DNA of 64,000 nt, from positions 84,196 through 148,195 of the forward strand of contig NZ_PNFA01000013.1 of the NCBI RefSeq assembly GCF_002970975.1, written 5' to 3'. Source of the stretch: Microbacterium halophytorum. GTDB lineage: Bacteria > Actinomycetota > Actinomycetes > Actinomycetales > Microbacteriaceae. The notes under the pieces are model-generated. The model had not been told where the DNA came from, did no database searches, and saw only the letters and a program-made list of their open reading frames with translations. This document shows positions 47,214-57,307 of the stretch, piece by piece (position 1 is the stretch's first letter; each line of letters opens with the position of its first letter). A program made the position numbers and the translations under genes.

Positions 47214-48515
47214 ATGCGCACGATTGACCTACGAGGGCGCGAGCTGTCGCCCGCGGAACTGCTCGCGGCGGTGCCGAGGGCGACCGCCGCACGGCAGGCC
47301 GCCCTCGAGGCGGCCGGCAGGATCGTCGACGACGTCGCCGCCCGCGGCGAGGAGGCCCTGCGCGAGCAGGCCGAGCGCTTCGACGGCGCCGTCGGCCACG
47401 ACATCCGGGTGCCGGCCGAGCACCTCTCGGAGGCGCTCGCCGGGCTGGAGCCCGAGGTGCGCGCGGCGCTCGACGAGGCGATCGGCCGCGTCCGCACGGC
47501 GTCGGCCGCGCAGGTGCCGCCCGCCCGCACCACGGAGCTCGCGCCGGGCGCGACCGTGACGCAGCGCTGGCAGCCCGTCGCCCGCGTCGGCGTGTACGTG
47601 CCCGGCGGCAAGGCCGTCTACCCCTCGAGCGTCGTGATGAATGTCGTCCCCGCGCAGGTCGCCGGCGTCGCCTCCGTCGCGCTCGCCTCGCCGCCGCAGG
47701 CCGCCTTCGGAGGCCGCGTGCACCCGACGATCCTGGCGGCCGCCGCGCTCCTGGGCATCGACGAGGTGTACGCGATGGGCGGCGCCGGTGCGATCGGCGC
47801 CTTCGCCCACGGCGTCGCCGGTCTCGGCCTCGACCCCGTCGACGTCGTCACGGGGCCCGGCAACAATTTCGTGGCATCGGCGAAGCGGGTCGTCGCGGGC
47901 ATCGTCGGCACCGACGCCGAGGCGGGCGCGACCGAGATCCTGATCTCGGCCGACGCCGCCGCCGACCCCCGTCACATCGCCTACGACCTCGTCAGCCAGG
48001 CCGAGCACGACGAGCAGGCCTCGGCCGTGCTCGTCACCGATTCCGCCTCGCTCGCCGACGCGGTCGCGGCGGAGGTCGTGAAGGTCGCGGCGGCCACGAG
48101 GCACGCCGAGCGGGTGCGCGCGGCGCTCACGGGTGAGCAGTCCGCCATCGTTCTCGTCGACGATGCGGCGGCCGCCGAGGCGTTCAGCAATGCCTACGCG
48201 CCCGAGCACCTCGAACTGCACCTCGCCGACGCCCCGGATGCGGCGGCGCGCTACACCAGCGCAGGCGCCGTCTTCGTGGGCACGCACAGCCCCGTGAGCC
48301 TCGGCGACTACCTCGCCGGCTCGAACCACGTGCTGCCCACGGGCGGCCAAGCGCGCTACGCCGCCGGCCTCGGTGCGGCGACCTTCCTCCGCTCGCAGCA
48401 GGTGATCGAGTACTCGAGCGAGGCGCTCCGCGGCGTCTCGGAGGCGATCGTCGCGCTCGCCGAGGCCGAGGACCTCCCGGCCCACGGCGAGGCCGTGACC
48501 GCCAGGAGCGCCTGA
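47214..48515 (+). CDS. hisD: histidinol dehydrogenase
   Basis: This 433-residue enzyme oxidises histidinol to histidine via histidinal, the last two steps of histidine synthesis. The Zn and substrate residues lie in [28 protein letters not shown] and the late [10 protein letters not shown] motif. ATG at 47214 follows CGAGGAG. No other his genes are adjacent. The stop overlaps the nrdR start by one base. Confidence 0.95.
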   Translation: MRTIDLRGRELSPAELLAAVPRATAARQAALEAAGRIVDDVAARGEEALREQAERFDGAVGHDIRVPAEHLSEALAGLEPEVRAALDEAIGRVRTASAAQVPPARTTELAPGATVTQRWQPVARVGVYVPGGKAVYPSSVVMNVVPAQVAGVASVALASPPQAAFGGRVHPTILAAAALLGIDEVYAMGGAGAIGAFAHGVAGLGLDPVDVVTGPGNNFVASAKRVVAGIVGTDAEAGATEILISADAAADPRHIAYDLVSQAEHDEQASAVLVTDSASLADAVAAEVVKVAAATRHAERVRAALTGEQSAIVLVDDAAAAEAFSNAYAPEHLELHLADAPDAAARYTSAGAVFVGTHSPVSLGDYLAGSNHVLPTGGQARYAAGLGAATFLRSQQVIEYSSEALRGVSEAIVALAEAEDLPAHGEAVTARSA

Positions 48516-49000
48516 TGCACTGCCCGTTCTGCCGGCACGGCGACTCCCGTGTGATCGACTCGCGCACGAGCGATGACGGCCTGTCCATTCGGCGCCGCCG
48601 CCAGTGCCCCGAGTGCGGCAAGCGCTTCTCGACGGTCGAGACGGCGAGCCTGAACGTGATCAAGCGGTCGGGCGCGGTCGAGCCGTTCACACGCGACAAG
48701 GTCGTACTCGGCGTGCGCAAGGCCTGCCAGGGACGGCCCGTCACCGACGCCGACCTCGCCGTGCTCGCCCAGAAGGTCGAGGAGGCGGTGCGCCAGACGG
48801 GCCTCAGCCAGATCGACGCGAACGAGATCGGCCTCGCCACCCTCGGGCCGCTGCGCGAGCTCGACGAGGTCGCCTACCTGCGCTTCGCGAGCGTCTACCA
48901 GGCGTTCGATTCCCTGGAGGACTTCGAATCGGCGATCGCCTCCCTGCGCGCGGACCACGCAGACCGCGCCGTCGATCCGGCCGCCCCGTCCGAGGAGTGA
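48515..49000 (+). CDS. nrdR: ribonucleotide reductase repressor NrdR
   Basis: This 161-residue regulator has an N-terminal zinc ribbon ([17 protein letters not shown]...CPECGKRF) and an ATP-cone (about 46-136). It represses ribonucleotide reductase genes when dATP is high. No nrd genes or clear NrdR boxes were found in the window, so its targets lie elsewhere. It overlaps hisD by one base and leads into pyrD. Confidence 0.96.
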   Translation: MHCPFCRHGDSRVIDSRTSDDGLSIRRRRQCPECGKRFSTVETASLNVIKRSGAVEPFTRDKVVLGVRKACQGRPVTDADLAVLAQKVEEAVRQTGLSQIDANEIGLATLGPLRELDEVAYLRFASVYQAFDSLEDFESAIASLRADHADRAVDPAAPSEE

Positions 49001-49002
49001 GA

Positions 49003-50022
49003 ATGTACCCCCTGCTGTTCCGCACCGTGCTGTCGAAGCTCGACCCCGAGACCGCCCACCACCTCGGTATGGCCGTCATCCGGGTCGCGGGCATGAGGCC
49101 CTTCGCACCCCTTGTGCGCGCGTTCACGAAGCCGGAGCCGAAGCTGCAGGTGACGGCGCTCGGCCGCACGTTCCCGAGCCCGTTCGGTGTCGCCGCCGGC
49201 TTCGACAAGAACGTCGTCGGCGTGCGCGGCCTCGACGCGCTCGGGTTCGGCCACATCGAAGCGGGCACTGTGACGGCGATCCCGCAGGACGGCAACCCGA
49301 AGCCGCGCCTGTTCCGCCTCGTGAACGACCGCGCCGTCATCAACCGGATGGGCTTCAACAATCGCGGAGCCCGGGCGGCGGCGCGGCGCCTCGCGAAGCT
49401 GCGCCGCGGGGGAGCGGTCGTCGGCGCGAACATCGGCAAGAGCCGCGTCGTCGATGTCGACGACGCCACGGCGGATTACGTCACGAGCGCCCGGATGCTG
49501 GCGCCGCTCGCCGACTACCTGGCCGTGAACGTGTCGTCGCCGAACACGCCGGGCCTGCGCGGCCTGCAGGCGATCGAGACGCTGCGGCCGCTGCTGACGG
49601 CCGTGCGCGAGGCAGCCGGCGCGACGCCGATGCTCGTCAAGATCGCCCCCGACCTGCCGGACGACGAGATCGCGGCCGTCGCGGCCATGGCGCGCGAGCT
49701 GGGCCTGGCGGGCATCATCGCCACCAACACCACGATCTCCCGCGACGGCCTGACGGCCGACCTCGCGACGATCTCGGCGGCGGGCGCCGGCGGCCTGTCG
49801 GGAGCGCCGCTGCGCGAGCGCTCCCTCGAGGCGCTCCGCGTCATCCGGAACGAGGTTCCCGACGAAGACTTCTGCGTCATCTCGGTCGGCGGCGTCGAGA
49901 CGGCGGCCGATGTGCGCGAGCGGCTCGACGCCGGCGCTACCCTCGTGCAGGGCTACACGGCGTTCCTGTACCGCGGCCCCCTCTGGGCTCGCGAGATCAA
50001 CCGCGGTCTCGCCGGTCGGTAG
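49003..50022 (+). CDS. pyrD: class 2 dihydroorotate dehydrogenase (quinone)
   Basis: This 339-residue membrane-associated flavoenzyme converts dihydroorotate to orotate in pyrimidine synthesis, passing electrons to menaquinone. The N-terminal helices (YPLLFRTVLSKLDPETAHHLGMAVIR) are the class 2 quinone-tunnel part; FGVAAGFDKN, NRMGFNNRG and NVSSPNTPGLRGLQ hold FMN and the catalytic serine. ATG at 49003 has GAGGAG upstream. It is tied to nrdR by a 2-bp gap. Confidence 0.95.
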   Translation: MYPLLFRTVLSKLDPETAHHLGMAVIRVAGMRPFAPLVRAFTKPEPKLQVTALGRTFPSPFGVAAGFDKNVVGVRGLDALGFGHIEAGTVTAIPQDGNPKPRLFRLVNDRAVINRMGFNNRGARAAARRLAKLRRGGAVVGANIGKSRVVDVDDATADYVTSARMLAPLADYLAVNVSSPNTPGLRGLQAIETLRPLLTAVREAAGATPMLVKIAPDLPDDEIAAVAAMARELGLAGIIATNTTISRDGLTADLATISAAGAGGLSGAPLRERSLEALRVIRNEVPDEDFCVISVGGVETAADVRERLDAGATLVQGYTAFLYRGPLWAREINRGLAGR

Positions 50023-50033
50023 GGCGGACGACG

Positions 50034-50070
50034 AGAACGCCCGCTCCGGTTGACCGGGAGCGGGCGTTCT
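50034..50070. terminator. bidirectional terminator between pyrD and the DUF3043 gene
   Basis: AGAACGCCCGCTCCGG and CCGGGAGCGGGCGTTCT form a long GC stem with a TTGA loop. It lies between convergent genes. Confidence 0.8.
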
Positions 50071-50088
50071 GCGCGTGCGGGACGGGCG

Positions 50089-50649
50089 CTACTTCGGCGC
50101 GCCGCCGATGCGCACCTGCGGCTTCGGCAGGCGCATGAAGCGCATCTGCATCGAGCGCATCGACGCGTACCAGCCGAGGCCCTTCTCGCGCTGCTCGAGG
50201 CCGAACTTCTCGGCGGCGGCCTTCTTGACGCTGCGCGAGAGGATGATCATGTCGCCGACGGTGAACAGGACGAAGACCCACAGCGCGAGCATGCCGTAGA
50301 ACTGTACGGCGTACGGCAGGAACATCGTCGCGATCAGGATGACGATCAGGGCCGGCATCAGCATCTCGCCCAGGTGGAAGCGCCCGTCGGTGAAGTCGCG
50401 GGCGAAGCGGCGCTGGGGCCCCTTGTCGCGCGGTTGGAGGTACTTCTCCTCGCCGTTGGCCTGGCCGATGCGCGCCCGGTCCTGCCTCGCGCGGAGGTCG
50501 GCGCGGGCGCGCTGCTTCGCTTCCTTCGTGTTCGCGACGAGCGGGCGGCGGTTGGCCGCCTCGCGCTCGGCGCGGCTGGGGGTCGGGCGTCCCTTGCCGA
50601 CGGTCGGCATCGACGCGTCGTTCTCGCTGGGGGCGGGGGTCTTGGCCAC
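50089..50649 (-). CDS. DUF3043 membrane protein
   Basis: This 186-residue protein of the actinobacterial DUF3043 family has a basic, charged N-terminal region (KGRPTPSRAEREAANRRPLV) and two membrane spans (LIVILIATMFLPYAVQFYG, LWVFVLFTVGDMIIL). The C-terminus has the family motif LGWYASMRSMQMRFMRLPKP. GTG at 50649 has GAGG upstream; a GTG at 50664 is the alternative. The function is unknown. Confidence 0.83.
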   Translation of the reverse strand: MAKTPAPSENDASMPTVGKGRPTPSRAEREAANRRPLVANTKEAKQRARADLRARQDRARIGQANGEEKYLQPRDKGPQRRFARDFTDGRFHLGEMLMPALIVILIATMFLPYAVQFYGMLALWVFVLFTVGDMIILSRSVKKAAAEKFGLEQREKGLGWYASMRSMQMRFMRLPKPQVRIGGAPK

Positions 50650-50699
50650 GGGGCAGCACCTCAAATACTTCGATCCGGATCACTCAATAGGATACCCGC

Positions 50700-52088
50700 A
50701 TGACCTCCGCAGAGAATCCGGACTCCCATCTGACCACCGCGGCGGAAGACGGCGTGCCCGCGGCGCTCGCCGACCTCGGCCGCCTCGTGCGCATCCCCGG
50801 CATCGCCTGGCCCGCCTTCGACCAGGACCAGCTGGTGCGCAGCGCCGAGGCGGTTGCGGAGCTCGCCAGGGGGACGGGCGTCTTCGACGACGTGCGCATC
50901 CACAGGGCGCGGATCCCCGGCACCGACGAGCTCGGCCAGCCGGGCGTCCTCGCGACGCGCGCGGCGCGGAACGGCAAGCCCACCGTGATGCTCTACGCGC
51001 ACCACGACGTGCAGCCCCCCGGTGACGACGCGCTGTGGAAGACGCCGCCGTTCGAGCCGACGGTGCGCGACGGCCGCCTGTACGCCCGCGGTGCCGCCGA
51101 CGACAAGGCGGGCATCATGACGCACATCGCGACCCTGCGGGCGCTGCACGAGGCGCTCGGCGACGATCTCGACCTGGGGCTCGTTCTCTTCGTCGAGGGC
51201 GAGGAGGAGTTCGGATCGCGCTCGTTCGCGCAGTTCCTCGATGACAACGCCGACGAGATGCGCTCCGACGTGATCGTCGTCGCCGACTCCGGCAACTGGG
51301 ACTCCGAGACGCCGGCCGTGACGGTCTCCCTGCGCGGCAACGCCAAGTTCCACCTGACGGTGCGCACGCTCGATCACGCGTCGCACTCCGGCATGTTCGG
51401 GGGAGCGGTGCCCGACGCCATGATGGCGACCGTGAAGCTGCTCGCGACGCTCTGGAACGACGACGGATCCGTCGCGGTCGACGGCCTCGCCGAGCGCGAC
51501 GCCGAGACGCCGGCGTACGAGGAGGCGACGCTGCGCGACGAGGCGGGCCTGCTCGACGGCGTGTCGCCCGCGGGCAGCGGCACGATCCTGTCGCGGATCT
51601 GGAACAAGCCATCGATCACGGTGACGGGCATCGATCACACGTCGGTCGCCGCCGCCAGCAACACGCTCGCGCCCGAGATCACCGTCGTCGTGAGCTGCCG
51701 GGTCGCTCCGGGGCAGAGCTCCGACGAGGCGTACCGCGCCATCCGGACGCACCTCGAGAACAGCGCGCCCTTCGGCGCCCAACTGGAGTTCAGCGAGGTC
51801 GACAACGGCGACGGCTTCCTCGTCGACACCTCCGGATGGGCCGTGACCGCGGCGCGCGAGGCGATGGCCGACGGATACGGCAGGGCGCCGGTCGACTACG
51901 GCGTGGGCGGATCGATCCCGTTCGTCTCCGACCTCGCAGCGCGGTACCCGGGGGTCCAGATCCTCGTCACGGGCATCGAGGACCCGCACTCGCGGGCGCA
52001 CAGCCCCAACGAGTCGCTCCACCTCGACACCTTCCGGCGCGCGATCGTGTCGGAGACGCTCCTCCTCGGTCGGATGAACGACCGCTGA
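50700..52088 (+). CDS. M20-family metallopeptidase (dipeptidase)
   Basis: This 462-residue di-zinc peptidase has the catalytic motif MLYAHHDVQPP, GAADDKAG and LFVEGEEEFGS, with the metal-binding and catalytic residues. The lid domain (about 215-370) has a typical GMFGGAVPDAM loop. It probably cleaves dipeptides in the cytosol. The ATG is 50 bp from the divergent DUF3043 start, so both promoters share a short gap. Confidence 0.9.
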   Translation: MTSAENPDSHLTTAAEDGVPAALADLGRLVRIPGIAWPAFDQDQLVRSAEAVAELARGTGVFDDVRIHRARIPGTDELGQPGVLATRAARNGKPTVMLYAHHDVQPPGDDALWKTPPFEPTVRDGRLYARGAADDKAGIMTHIATLRALHEALGDDLDLGLVLFVEGEEEFGSRSFAQFLDDNADEMRSDVIVVADSGNWDSETPAVTVSLRGNAKFHLTVRTLDHASHSGMFGGAVPDAMMATVKLLATLWNDDGSVAVDGLAERDAETPAYEEATLRDEAGLLDGVSPAGSGTILSRIWNKPSITVTGIDHTSVAAASNTLAPEITVVVSCRVAPGQSSDEAYRAIRTHLENSAPFGAQLEFSEVDNGDGFLVDTSGWAVTAAREAMADGYGRAPVDYGVGGSIPFVSDLAARYPGVQILVTGIEDPHSRAHSPNESLHLDTFRRAIVSETLLLGRMNDR

Positions 52089-52199
52089 CGGGCCGCGCCG
52101 CGCGGGGCGTTCGCCCTCGGCACGGATCCGCGTCTACAATCTGTAGAAGGCCGTTGTGCGCAATCGCACGGGCGAAACCAGAAGTGAGAAGGAGACGTC

Positions 52200-52562
52200 A
52201 TGAGTGACACCCTGACGATCGACGCCGAGACCCGCGCGCACGGCGTGAGCCTCACGGACGCCGCCGCCGCCAAGGTGAAGAGCCTGCTCGAGCAGGAGGG
52301 CCGCGACGACCTGCGTCTGCGCGTCGCCGTCCAGCCCGGCGGATGCTCCGGCCTGATCTACCAGCTGTACTTCGACGAGCGCATCCTCGAGGGCGACGAG
52401 ACCGTCGACTTCGGCGGCGTCGAGGTCATCGTCGACAACATGTCGGTTCCGTACCTCGACGGTGCGGCGATCGACTTCAAGGACACCATCAGCGAGCAGG
52501 GGTTCACGATCGACAACCCCAACGCCTCGGGCTCCTGCGCCTGCGGCGACAGCTTCCACTGA
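52200..52562 (+). CDS. erpA: A-type iron-sulfur cluster insertion protein
   Basis: This 120-residue scaffold delivers Fe-S clusters to target enzymes. The three conserved cysteines are in PGGCSG and SCACGDSF. It lies just before the ctaC operon, and a strong hairpin follows. The ErpA and IscA forms cannot be told apart firmly by sequence; the single copy here fits the actinobacterial ErpA type. GAAGGAG is its ribosome site. Confidence 0.9.
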   Translation: MSDTLTIDAETRAHGVSLTDAAAAKVKSLLEQEGRDDLRLRVAVQPGGCSGLIYQLYFDERILEGDETVDFGGVEVIVDNMSVPYLDGAAIDFKDTISEQGFTIDNPNASGSCACGDSFH

Positions 52563-52568
52563 TCCTCT

Positions 52569-52606
52569 GCGAACGGCCCCGCGCCCGTCGGTGCGGGGCC
52601 GTTCGC
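52569..52606 (+). terminator. hairpin after erpA
   Basis: GCGAACGGCCCCGC and GCGGGGCCGTTCGC form a perfect 14-bp stem with a 10-base loop. There is no T-tract, so termination may need Rho or be partial. Confidence 0.65.
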
Positions 52607-52714
52607 CGTGCGGCGCGCCGGATGCCGCTCCACACGCTGTGAGAGTGGCCTGAATCGGGTGAGCATGTGCCGTAGACTGATTCCCGCCCCAACCATGTTC
52701 GAAAGGTGAAGTAC

Positions 52715-53614
52715 GTGCCGTCGAAACGTCGCCTCCGCTGGGCCGCGATACCCATCGCAGCCGCCTCCCTGGTCGCCCTTGCGGGGTGCACCCCAGCGGA
52801 ACTTCACGGATACCTTCCCGGATTCACCGAGGACGGCACTCCCGCCACCAACCAGACCGAGGGCATCGCGACCCTCTGGACGGGGTCCTGGATCGCCGCG
52901 CTCGTCGTGGGCATCATCACGTGGGGCCTGATGCTCTGGGCGATGATCGTGTACCGCCGCCGCAAGGGCCAGACCGGCCTCCCGGTGCAGCTGCGCTACA
53001 ACATGCCGATCGAGATCTTCTTCACGACGGTGCCCCTGATCCTGATCATCGGCCTGTTCGCCTTCACGGCGCGGGAGCAGACGAAGATCGAGGAGCCGTG
53101 GGCGGAGCCCGACGTCTCGATCACGGCGATCGCCAAGCAGTGGGCGTGGGACTTCCAGTACGACGGCGAGCAGGAGGACAACTCCGACGCCGTCTGGACC
53201 ATGGGCATCCAGGCCCAGGTCGACGACGACGGCAACGTCGACGAGGACCAGCTCCCGCGGCTCGTCCTCCCCGTCGACAAGAAGGTCACGATCGACCTGC
53301 AGTCGCGCGACGTCATCCACTCCTTCTGGATCATCGACTTCCTGTACAAGAAGGACATGTACATCGGTCACGACAACTCGTGGTCCTTCATCCCGACCCG
53401 TGAGGGCACGTACCAGGGCAAGTGCGCCGAGCTCTGCGGCGAGTACCACTCCGCGATGCTCTTCGAGGTCGACGTCGTCAGCGAGTCCGAGTACGAGGCG
53501 TACCTCGACGAGCTCGAGGCCGAGGGCCAGACCGGCGACATCAACGACGCGTACGACCGCCTGCAGAACCTGCCGGGCACCGAGGGCACTGCGGCCGAAG
53601 AAGAGGGGCACTGA
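52715..53614 (+). CDS. ctaC: cytochrome c oxidase subunit II
   Basis: This 299-residue lipoprotein carries the Cu-A centre of the aa3 oxidase. The signal ends in VALAGC (acylated C25). Two membrane spans follow (about 55-80, 100-120), then a cupredoxin domain with CAELCGEYH as the Cu-A site. GTG at 52715 is chosen since AAAGGTGA precedes it; a GTG at 52706 is possible. The promoter region shares GTAGACTGATTC (52672-52683) with that of the DUF3040 gene. ctaD and ctaF follow at once. Confidence 0.95.
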   Translation: MPSKRRLRWAAIPIAAASLVALAGCTPAELHGYLPGFTEDGTPATNQTEGIATLWTGSWIAALVVGIITWGLMLWAMIVYRRRKGQTGLPVQLRYNMPIEIFFTTVPLILIIGLFAFTAREQTKIEEPWAEPDVSITAIAKQWAWDFQYDGEQEDNSDAVWTMGIQAQVDDDGNVDEDQLPRLVLPVDKKVTIDLQSRDVIHSFWIIDFLYKKDMYIGHDNSWSFIPTREGTYQGKCAELCGEYHSAMLFEVDVVSESEYEAYLDELEAEGQTGDINDAYDRLQNLPGTEGTAAEEEGH

Positions 53615-53619
53615 GCACC

Positions 53620-55326
53620 ATGACATCGAGTCACGAGCCGGTGATGCCGGCGCGCCAGGCGGCGCTTCTCAGCGGCAACCGCACGGAGCACAAGGGCAAC
53701 ATCATCGTCAAGTGGATCACCTCCACTGACCACAAGACGATCGGGTACATGTACCTGATCTCGTCGGTGATCTTCTTCCTCCTCGGCGGCGTGATGGCGC
53801 TGCTCATCCGCGCCGAGCTGTTCGCGCCGGGCATCCAGGTCGTCCCGACGCACGAGCAGTACAACCAGCTGTTCACGATGCACGGCACGATCATGCTGCT
53901 GATGTTCGCGACGCCGCTGTTCGCGGGCTTCGCGAACGCGCTCCTGCCCCTGCAGATCGGCGCGCCCGACGTCGCGTTCCCGCGCCTGAACGCCTTCGCC
54001 TTCTGGCTGTTCACGTTCGGCTCGGTCATCGCCGTCGCCGGCTTCCTCACCCCGCAGGGCGCCGCGTCGTTCGGCTGGTTCGCGTACCAGCCGCTCGCCA
54101 ACGCCTCGTTCTCGCCGGGCCTCGGCGGCAACCTCTGGATGATGGGCCTCGGCATCTCGGGCTTCGGCACGATCTTCGGCGCCGTGAACTTCATCACCAC
54201 GATCATCACGATGCGCGCGCCCGGCATGACGATGTGGCGCATGTCGATCTTCAGCTGGAACACGCTCGTCACGAGCCTGCTCATCCTGATCGCGTTCCCC
54301 GTTCTCGCGGCGGCGCTCCTCGCCGCGGCGAGCGACCGCATCCTCGGCTCGCACGTGTACGACCCCGCCAACGGCGGTGTGCTCCTCTGGCAGCACCTGT
54401 TCTGGTTCTTCGGGCACCCCGAGGTGTACATCATCGCGCTGCCGTTCTTCGGCATCGTCTCCGAGATCTTCCCGGTCTTCAGCCGGAAGCCGATCTTCGG
54501 CTACAAGACCCTCGTGTACGCGACCATCGCGATCGCCGCGCTGTCGGTGTCGGTGTGGGCGCACCACATGTACGTCACCGGCGGTGTGCTGCTGCCGTTC
54601 TTCGCGCTGATGACCATGCTCATCGCCGTTCCGACGGGTGTGAAGATCTTCAACTGGATCGGCACGATGTGGCGCGGTTCGCTGACGTTCGAGACGCCGA
54701 TGCTCTTCTCGCTCGGCTTCCTGATCTCGTTCGTGTTCGGCGGTCTCACCGGCGTCATCCTGTCGTCGCCGCCGCTCGACTTCCACGTCTCCGATTCGTA
54801 CTTCGTCGTGGCGCACTTCCACTACGTGGTGTTCGGCACCGTCGTGTTCGCGATGTTCGCCGGCTTCTACTTCTGGTGGCCGAAGTGGACGGGGAAGATG
54901 CTCAACGAGCGCCTCGGCTATGTGCACTTCTGGATGCTCTTCATCGGCTTCCACATGACGTTCCTCATCCAGCACTGGCTGGGCGTCGACGGCATGCCGC
55001 GCCGCTACGCGGACTACGCGGCCGCCGACGGCTGGACGTGGGGCAACGAGCTCTCGACGATCGGTGCCATGATCCTCGGCGCCTCGATGCTGCCGTTCTT
55101 CCTGAACGTGTGGATCACGGCGCGCAAGGGCAAGAAGGTCACGGTCGACGACCCGTGGGGCTTCGGCGGTTCGCTCGAGTGGGCGACCAGCTGCCCGCCG
55201 CCGCGGCACAACTTCACGTCGATCCCGCGCATCCGTTCGGAGCGTCCGGCGTTCGACCTGAACCACGGCACCGCGGACAACCCCGTCCCGGTCCCGGCGA
55301 CCGCGGCAACCGGAGAGGCGAAGTAA
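53620..55326 (+). CDS. ctaD: cytochrome c oxidase subunit I
   Basis: This 568-residue subunit has about twelve membrane spans and binds haem a, haem a3 and Cu-B. The haem a ligand is in [10 protein letters not shown], the Cu-B His/Tyr are in [10 protein letters not shown] and WAHHMY, and the haem ligands are in [13 protein letters not shown] at 53620 follows GAGGGG. The C-terminus is short and ends in a Pro/Ala-rich tail. It pairs with ctaC and ctaF; ctaE and the bc1 genes are not in this window. Confidence 0.97.
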   Translation: MTSSHEPVMPARQAALLSGNRTEHKGNIIVKWITSTDHKTIGYMYLISSVIFFLLGGVMALLIRAELFAPGIQVVPTHEQYNQLFTMHGTIMLLMFATPLFAGFANALLPLQIGAPDVAFPRLNAFAFWLFTFGSVIAVAGFLTPQGAASFGWFAYQPLANASFSPGLGGNLWMMGLGISGFGTIFGAVNFITTIITMRAPGMTMWRMSIFSWNTLVTSLLILIAFPVLAAALLAAASDRILGSHVYDPANGGVLLWQHLFWFFGHPEVYIIALPFFGIVSEIFPVFSRKPIFGYKTLVYATIAIAALSVSVWAHHMYVTGGVLLPFFALMTMLIAVPTGVKIFNWIGTMWRGSLTFETPMLFSLGFLISFVFGGLTGVILSSPPLDFHVSDSYFVVAHFHYVVFGTVVFAMFAGFYFWWPKWTGKMLNERLGYVHFWMLFIGFHMTFLIQHWLGVDGMPRRYADYAAADGWTWGNELSTIGAMILGASMLPFFLNVWITARKGKKVTVDDPWGFGGSLEWATSCPPPRHNFTSIPRIRSERPAFDLNHGTADNPVPVPATAATGEAK

Positions 55327-55329
55327 GCG

Positions 55330-55785
55330 ATGAAATCCAACACCGTCATCTGGTGGCTCATCTCCGCCTTCTTCCTGGCGATGGCCGTGGTCTACCTCGG
55401 CTGGCACCTGGTCATCCACTGGGATGCGCTCTCGGCGGGGGAGATCACCTTCACGAAGGCCGTCGAGTGGACCGGGTTCATCCCGCTGCTGTTCGGCGTG
55501 TTCATGGCGGGCATGGTGGCGTTCTTCCTCGGCCGCTGGCACGGCAGCCAGAAGGGCGTCGAGCTCGCCGCTGACCGGCTGGACGCCGACATCGACGACG
55601 ACGACCCCGAGCTGGGCGAGTTCAGCCCGTGGTCGTGGTGGCCCCTCGCCCTCGGCGCCGCGGCCGCACTCGGCGCTCTCGCCCTCGCGGTGGGCATCTT
55701 CATCCTCCCGTTCGCGGTCGCCCTCCTGGTCGTCTCGCTGGTGGGATGGGTGTACGAGTACTACCGCGGAAACTTCGCACGCTGA
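55330..55785 (+). CDS. ctaF: cytochrome c oxidase subunit IV
   Basis: This 151-residue actinobacterial small subunit has about four membrane spans. The first is WWLISAFFLAMAVVYLGWHLV; an acidic DADIDDDDPELGEFSPWSWWP loop separates the two pairs. It begins 4 bp after ctaD, so it belongs to the same operon. A terminator follows after the stop. Confidence 0.93.
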   Translation: MKSNTVIWWLISAFFLAMAVVYLGWHLVIHWDALSAGEITFTKAVEWTGFIPLLFGVFMAGMVAFFLGRWHGSQKGVELAADRLDADIDDDDPELGEFSPWSWWPLALGAAAALGALALAVGIFILPFAVALLVVSLVGWVYEYYRGNFAR

Positions 55786-55903
55786 GCCGCGCCTGACACG
55801 GCCATTTCCGGCGTTGTCGTCGATTGACGGGCGGAGCCCGTCTGCACTCCTCCGCCTGGGAACTGACCGCGCCAGGCACGGCTCAGTCCCGATGGGAGCA
55901 TGA

Positions 55904-55935
55904 AAGAACCCCGGATCCTCGGATCCGGGGTTCTT
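55904..55935. terminator. bidirectional terminator between ctaF and map
   Basis: AAGAACCCCGGATCC and GGATCCGGGGTTCTT form a perfect 15-bp stem around TC. It ends the ctaC-ctaD-ctaF unit (+) and the convergent map gene (-). Confidence 0.85.
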
Positions 55936-55948
55936 CCGCGTCAGCGGC

Positions 55949-56722
55949 TCAGAGGTGGGAGCGGTCCGTGAGGATGATGGGGCCGTCCTCCGTGATGGCG
56001 ATCGTGTGCTCCGAGTGGGCTCCGCGCGAGCCGTCGCCCGAGCGGAGGGTCCAGCCGTCCTTGTCGGTGTACAGCTCGTCGGTCGTCTGCAGCAGCCACG
56101 GCTCGATCGCGACGACGAGGCCCGGCTTGAGCGGGAAGCCGCGGCCGGCGCGGCCGTCGTTCGGGATGTGCGGGTCGCCGTGCATCTCGCGGCCGACGCC
56201 GTGGCCGCCGAAGTCGGTGTTGATGGTGTGGCCGGCGGCGTGGGAGACCTCGGCGATCGCCGCGGAGATGTCGCCGACGCGGCCGCCGACCCGGGCGGCG
56301 GCGATGCCCGCTTCGAGCGCCTTCTCGGTGGTCTCGATCAGCTTCAGGTCTTCGTCGCGAGGGCTGCCGACGACGAAGGACACGGCCGAATCGGCGACCC
56401 AGCCGTCGACCGCGACAGCGAAGTCGAAGGTGACCAGGTCGCCGTCGCGCAGGTTGTAATCGAACGGGAGCCCGTGCAGCACGGCGTCGTTGATCGACGT
56501 GCAGATGACCTTGCCGAACGGCATCGCGCCGAACGACGGGTGGTAGTCGATGTAGCAGCTCTCCGCCCCCGCCCTGCGGATCATGTCGTGCGCGCGGCGG
56601 TCGATGTCGAGCAGGTTCATCCCGACCTTCACCTCCTGCTTCAGCGTCTCGAGCGTCTCGGCGACGAAGCGTCCGGCAGGCCGCATCTGCTCGATCTCGG
56701 CAGGCGTGCGCAGTTCGATCAT
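55949..56722 (-). CDS. map: methionine aminopeptidase
   Basis: This 257-residue type I enzyme removes N-terminal Met. The metal residues are the Asp pair in FDFAVAVDGWVADS, the His in GGHGVG, and the Glu in AIEPW and HSEHTIAI. No N-terminal extension is present. It lies divergent from the small membrane protein gene. A def gene (8880) for the preceding processing step is also in this window, far upstream. Confidence 0.95.
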   Translation of the reverse strand: MIELRTPAEIEQMRPAGRFVAETLETLKQEVKVGMNLLDIDRRAHDMIRRAGAESCYIDYHPSFGAMPFGKVICTSINDAVLHGLPFDYNLRDGDLVTFDFAVAVDGWVADSAVSFVVGSPRDEDLKLIETTEKALEAGIAAARVGGRVGDISAAIAEVSHAAGHTINTDFGGHGVGREMHGDPHIPNDGRAGRGFPLKPGLVVAIEPWLLQTTDELYTDKDGWTLRSGDGSRGAHSEHTIAITEDGPIILTDRSHL

Positions 56723-56797
56723 GTGAATCCTCCAGGTGATGTGACTCCATTCTCCCGCACCGACGATGGACGGGTACCGGGCGGCTTACCCTGGGGT

Positions 56798-57274
56798 ATG
56801 GCCATTCGTCGCGCTTTCTACCGCTGGATCTGGCTCGCCGCACTCGTCCTCCCGGCCTGGCTGCTGATCGGCTGGGGCATCTTCGGGGAGAACGGCTTCG
56901 CGATCCTGCTGCTCCTGTTCGTCGCGATGCCCTCGGTGTTCGTCTGCGAGCTGCTGCTCGGCCTGCTCACGCGCGCCCGCCCGTCGGTCGGAACGAACCG
57001 TGCGGCGTCGTGGCTCGACGTCGCCGGCTTCGGCGTCTGGCACATCCTGACGGCCGCCGTCGTCGTGGTCCCCGCCGACTACCTCGGGGCGACGCTGTCG
57101 GCGGCGATCATCGCGGGTCTCGGCATGTTCTGGCTGCAGTTCTGGCAGCTGCGCCGCGAGGCCGCCGTCATCACCTTCCGAGCCTCGGAGGGGTCCGGCC
57201 CTGCCGACGGCCGCGACGACGGCCCGGACGGCGGCGAGGTCTTCATCATCACGGAGAACGACCCGAAGCGCTGA
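56798..57274 (+). CDS. four-span membrane protein of unknown function
   Basis: This 158-residue protein has about four membrane spans (WIWLAALVLPAWLLIGWGIF, ILLLLFVAMPSVFVCELLLG, AGFGVWHILTAAVVVV, LSAAIIAGLGMFWLQFW) and an acidic, Gly-rich tail ending EVFIITENDPKR. Homologues in Microbacteriaceae are labelled permease-like without evidence. TACCCT just before the ATG suggests a leaderless transcript. Confidence 0.65.
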   Translation: MAIRRAFYRWIWLAALVLPAWLLIGWGIFGENGFAILLLLFVAMPSVFVCELLLGLLTRARPSVGTNRAASWLDVAGFGVWHILTAAVVVVPADYLGATLSAAIIAGLGMFWLQFWQLRREAAVITFRASEGSGPADGRDDGPDGGEVFIITENDPKR

Positions 57275-57278
57275 CGGT

Positions 57279-57307
57279 TTGGGTGCGCACCCGATCCATG
57301 GCAGAAT
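57279..57307 (+). promoter_or_regulatory. candidate rplS promoter with a long leader
   Basis: TTGGGT and CAGAAT, 17 bp apart, resemble -35 and -10 boxes. The transcript would have a leader of about 160 bases before rplS, containing a GATCCAT/ATGGATC palindrome at its start and a GCGGG...CCCGC hairpin near 57388-57400. Such leaders often carry ribosomal-protein control sites, but none was proved here. Confidence 0.35.

Noticed and set aside
53368..55542. 724-codon open frame opposite ctaD
   Set aside because: His/Arg/Glu-rich antisense of a clear oxidase subunit; no domain.
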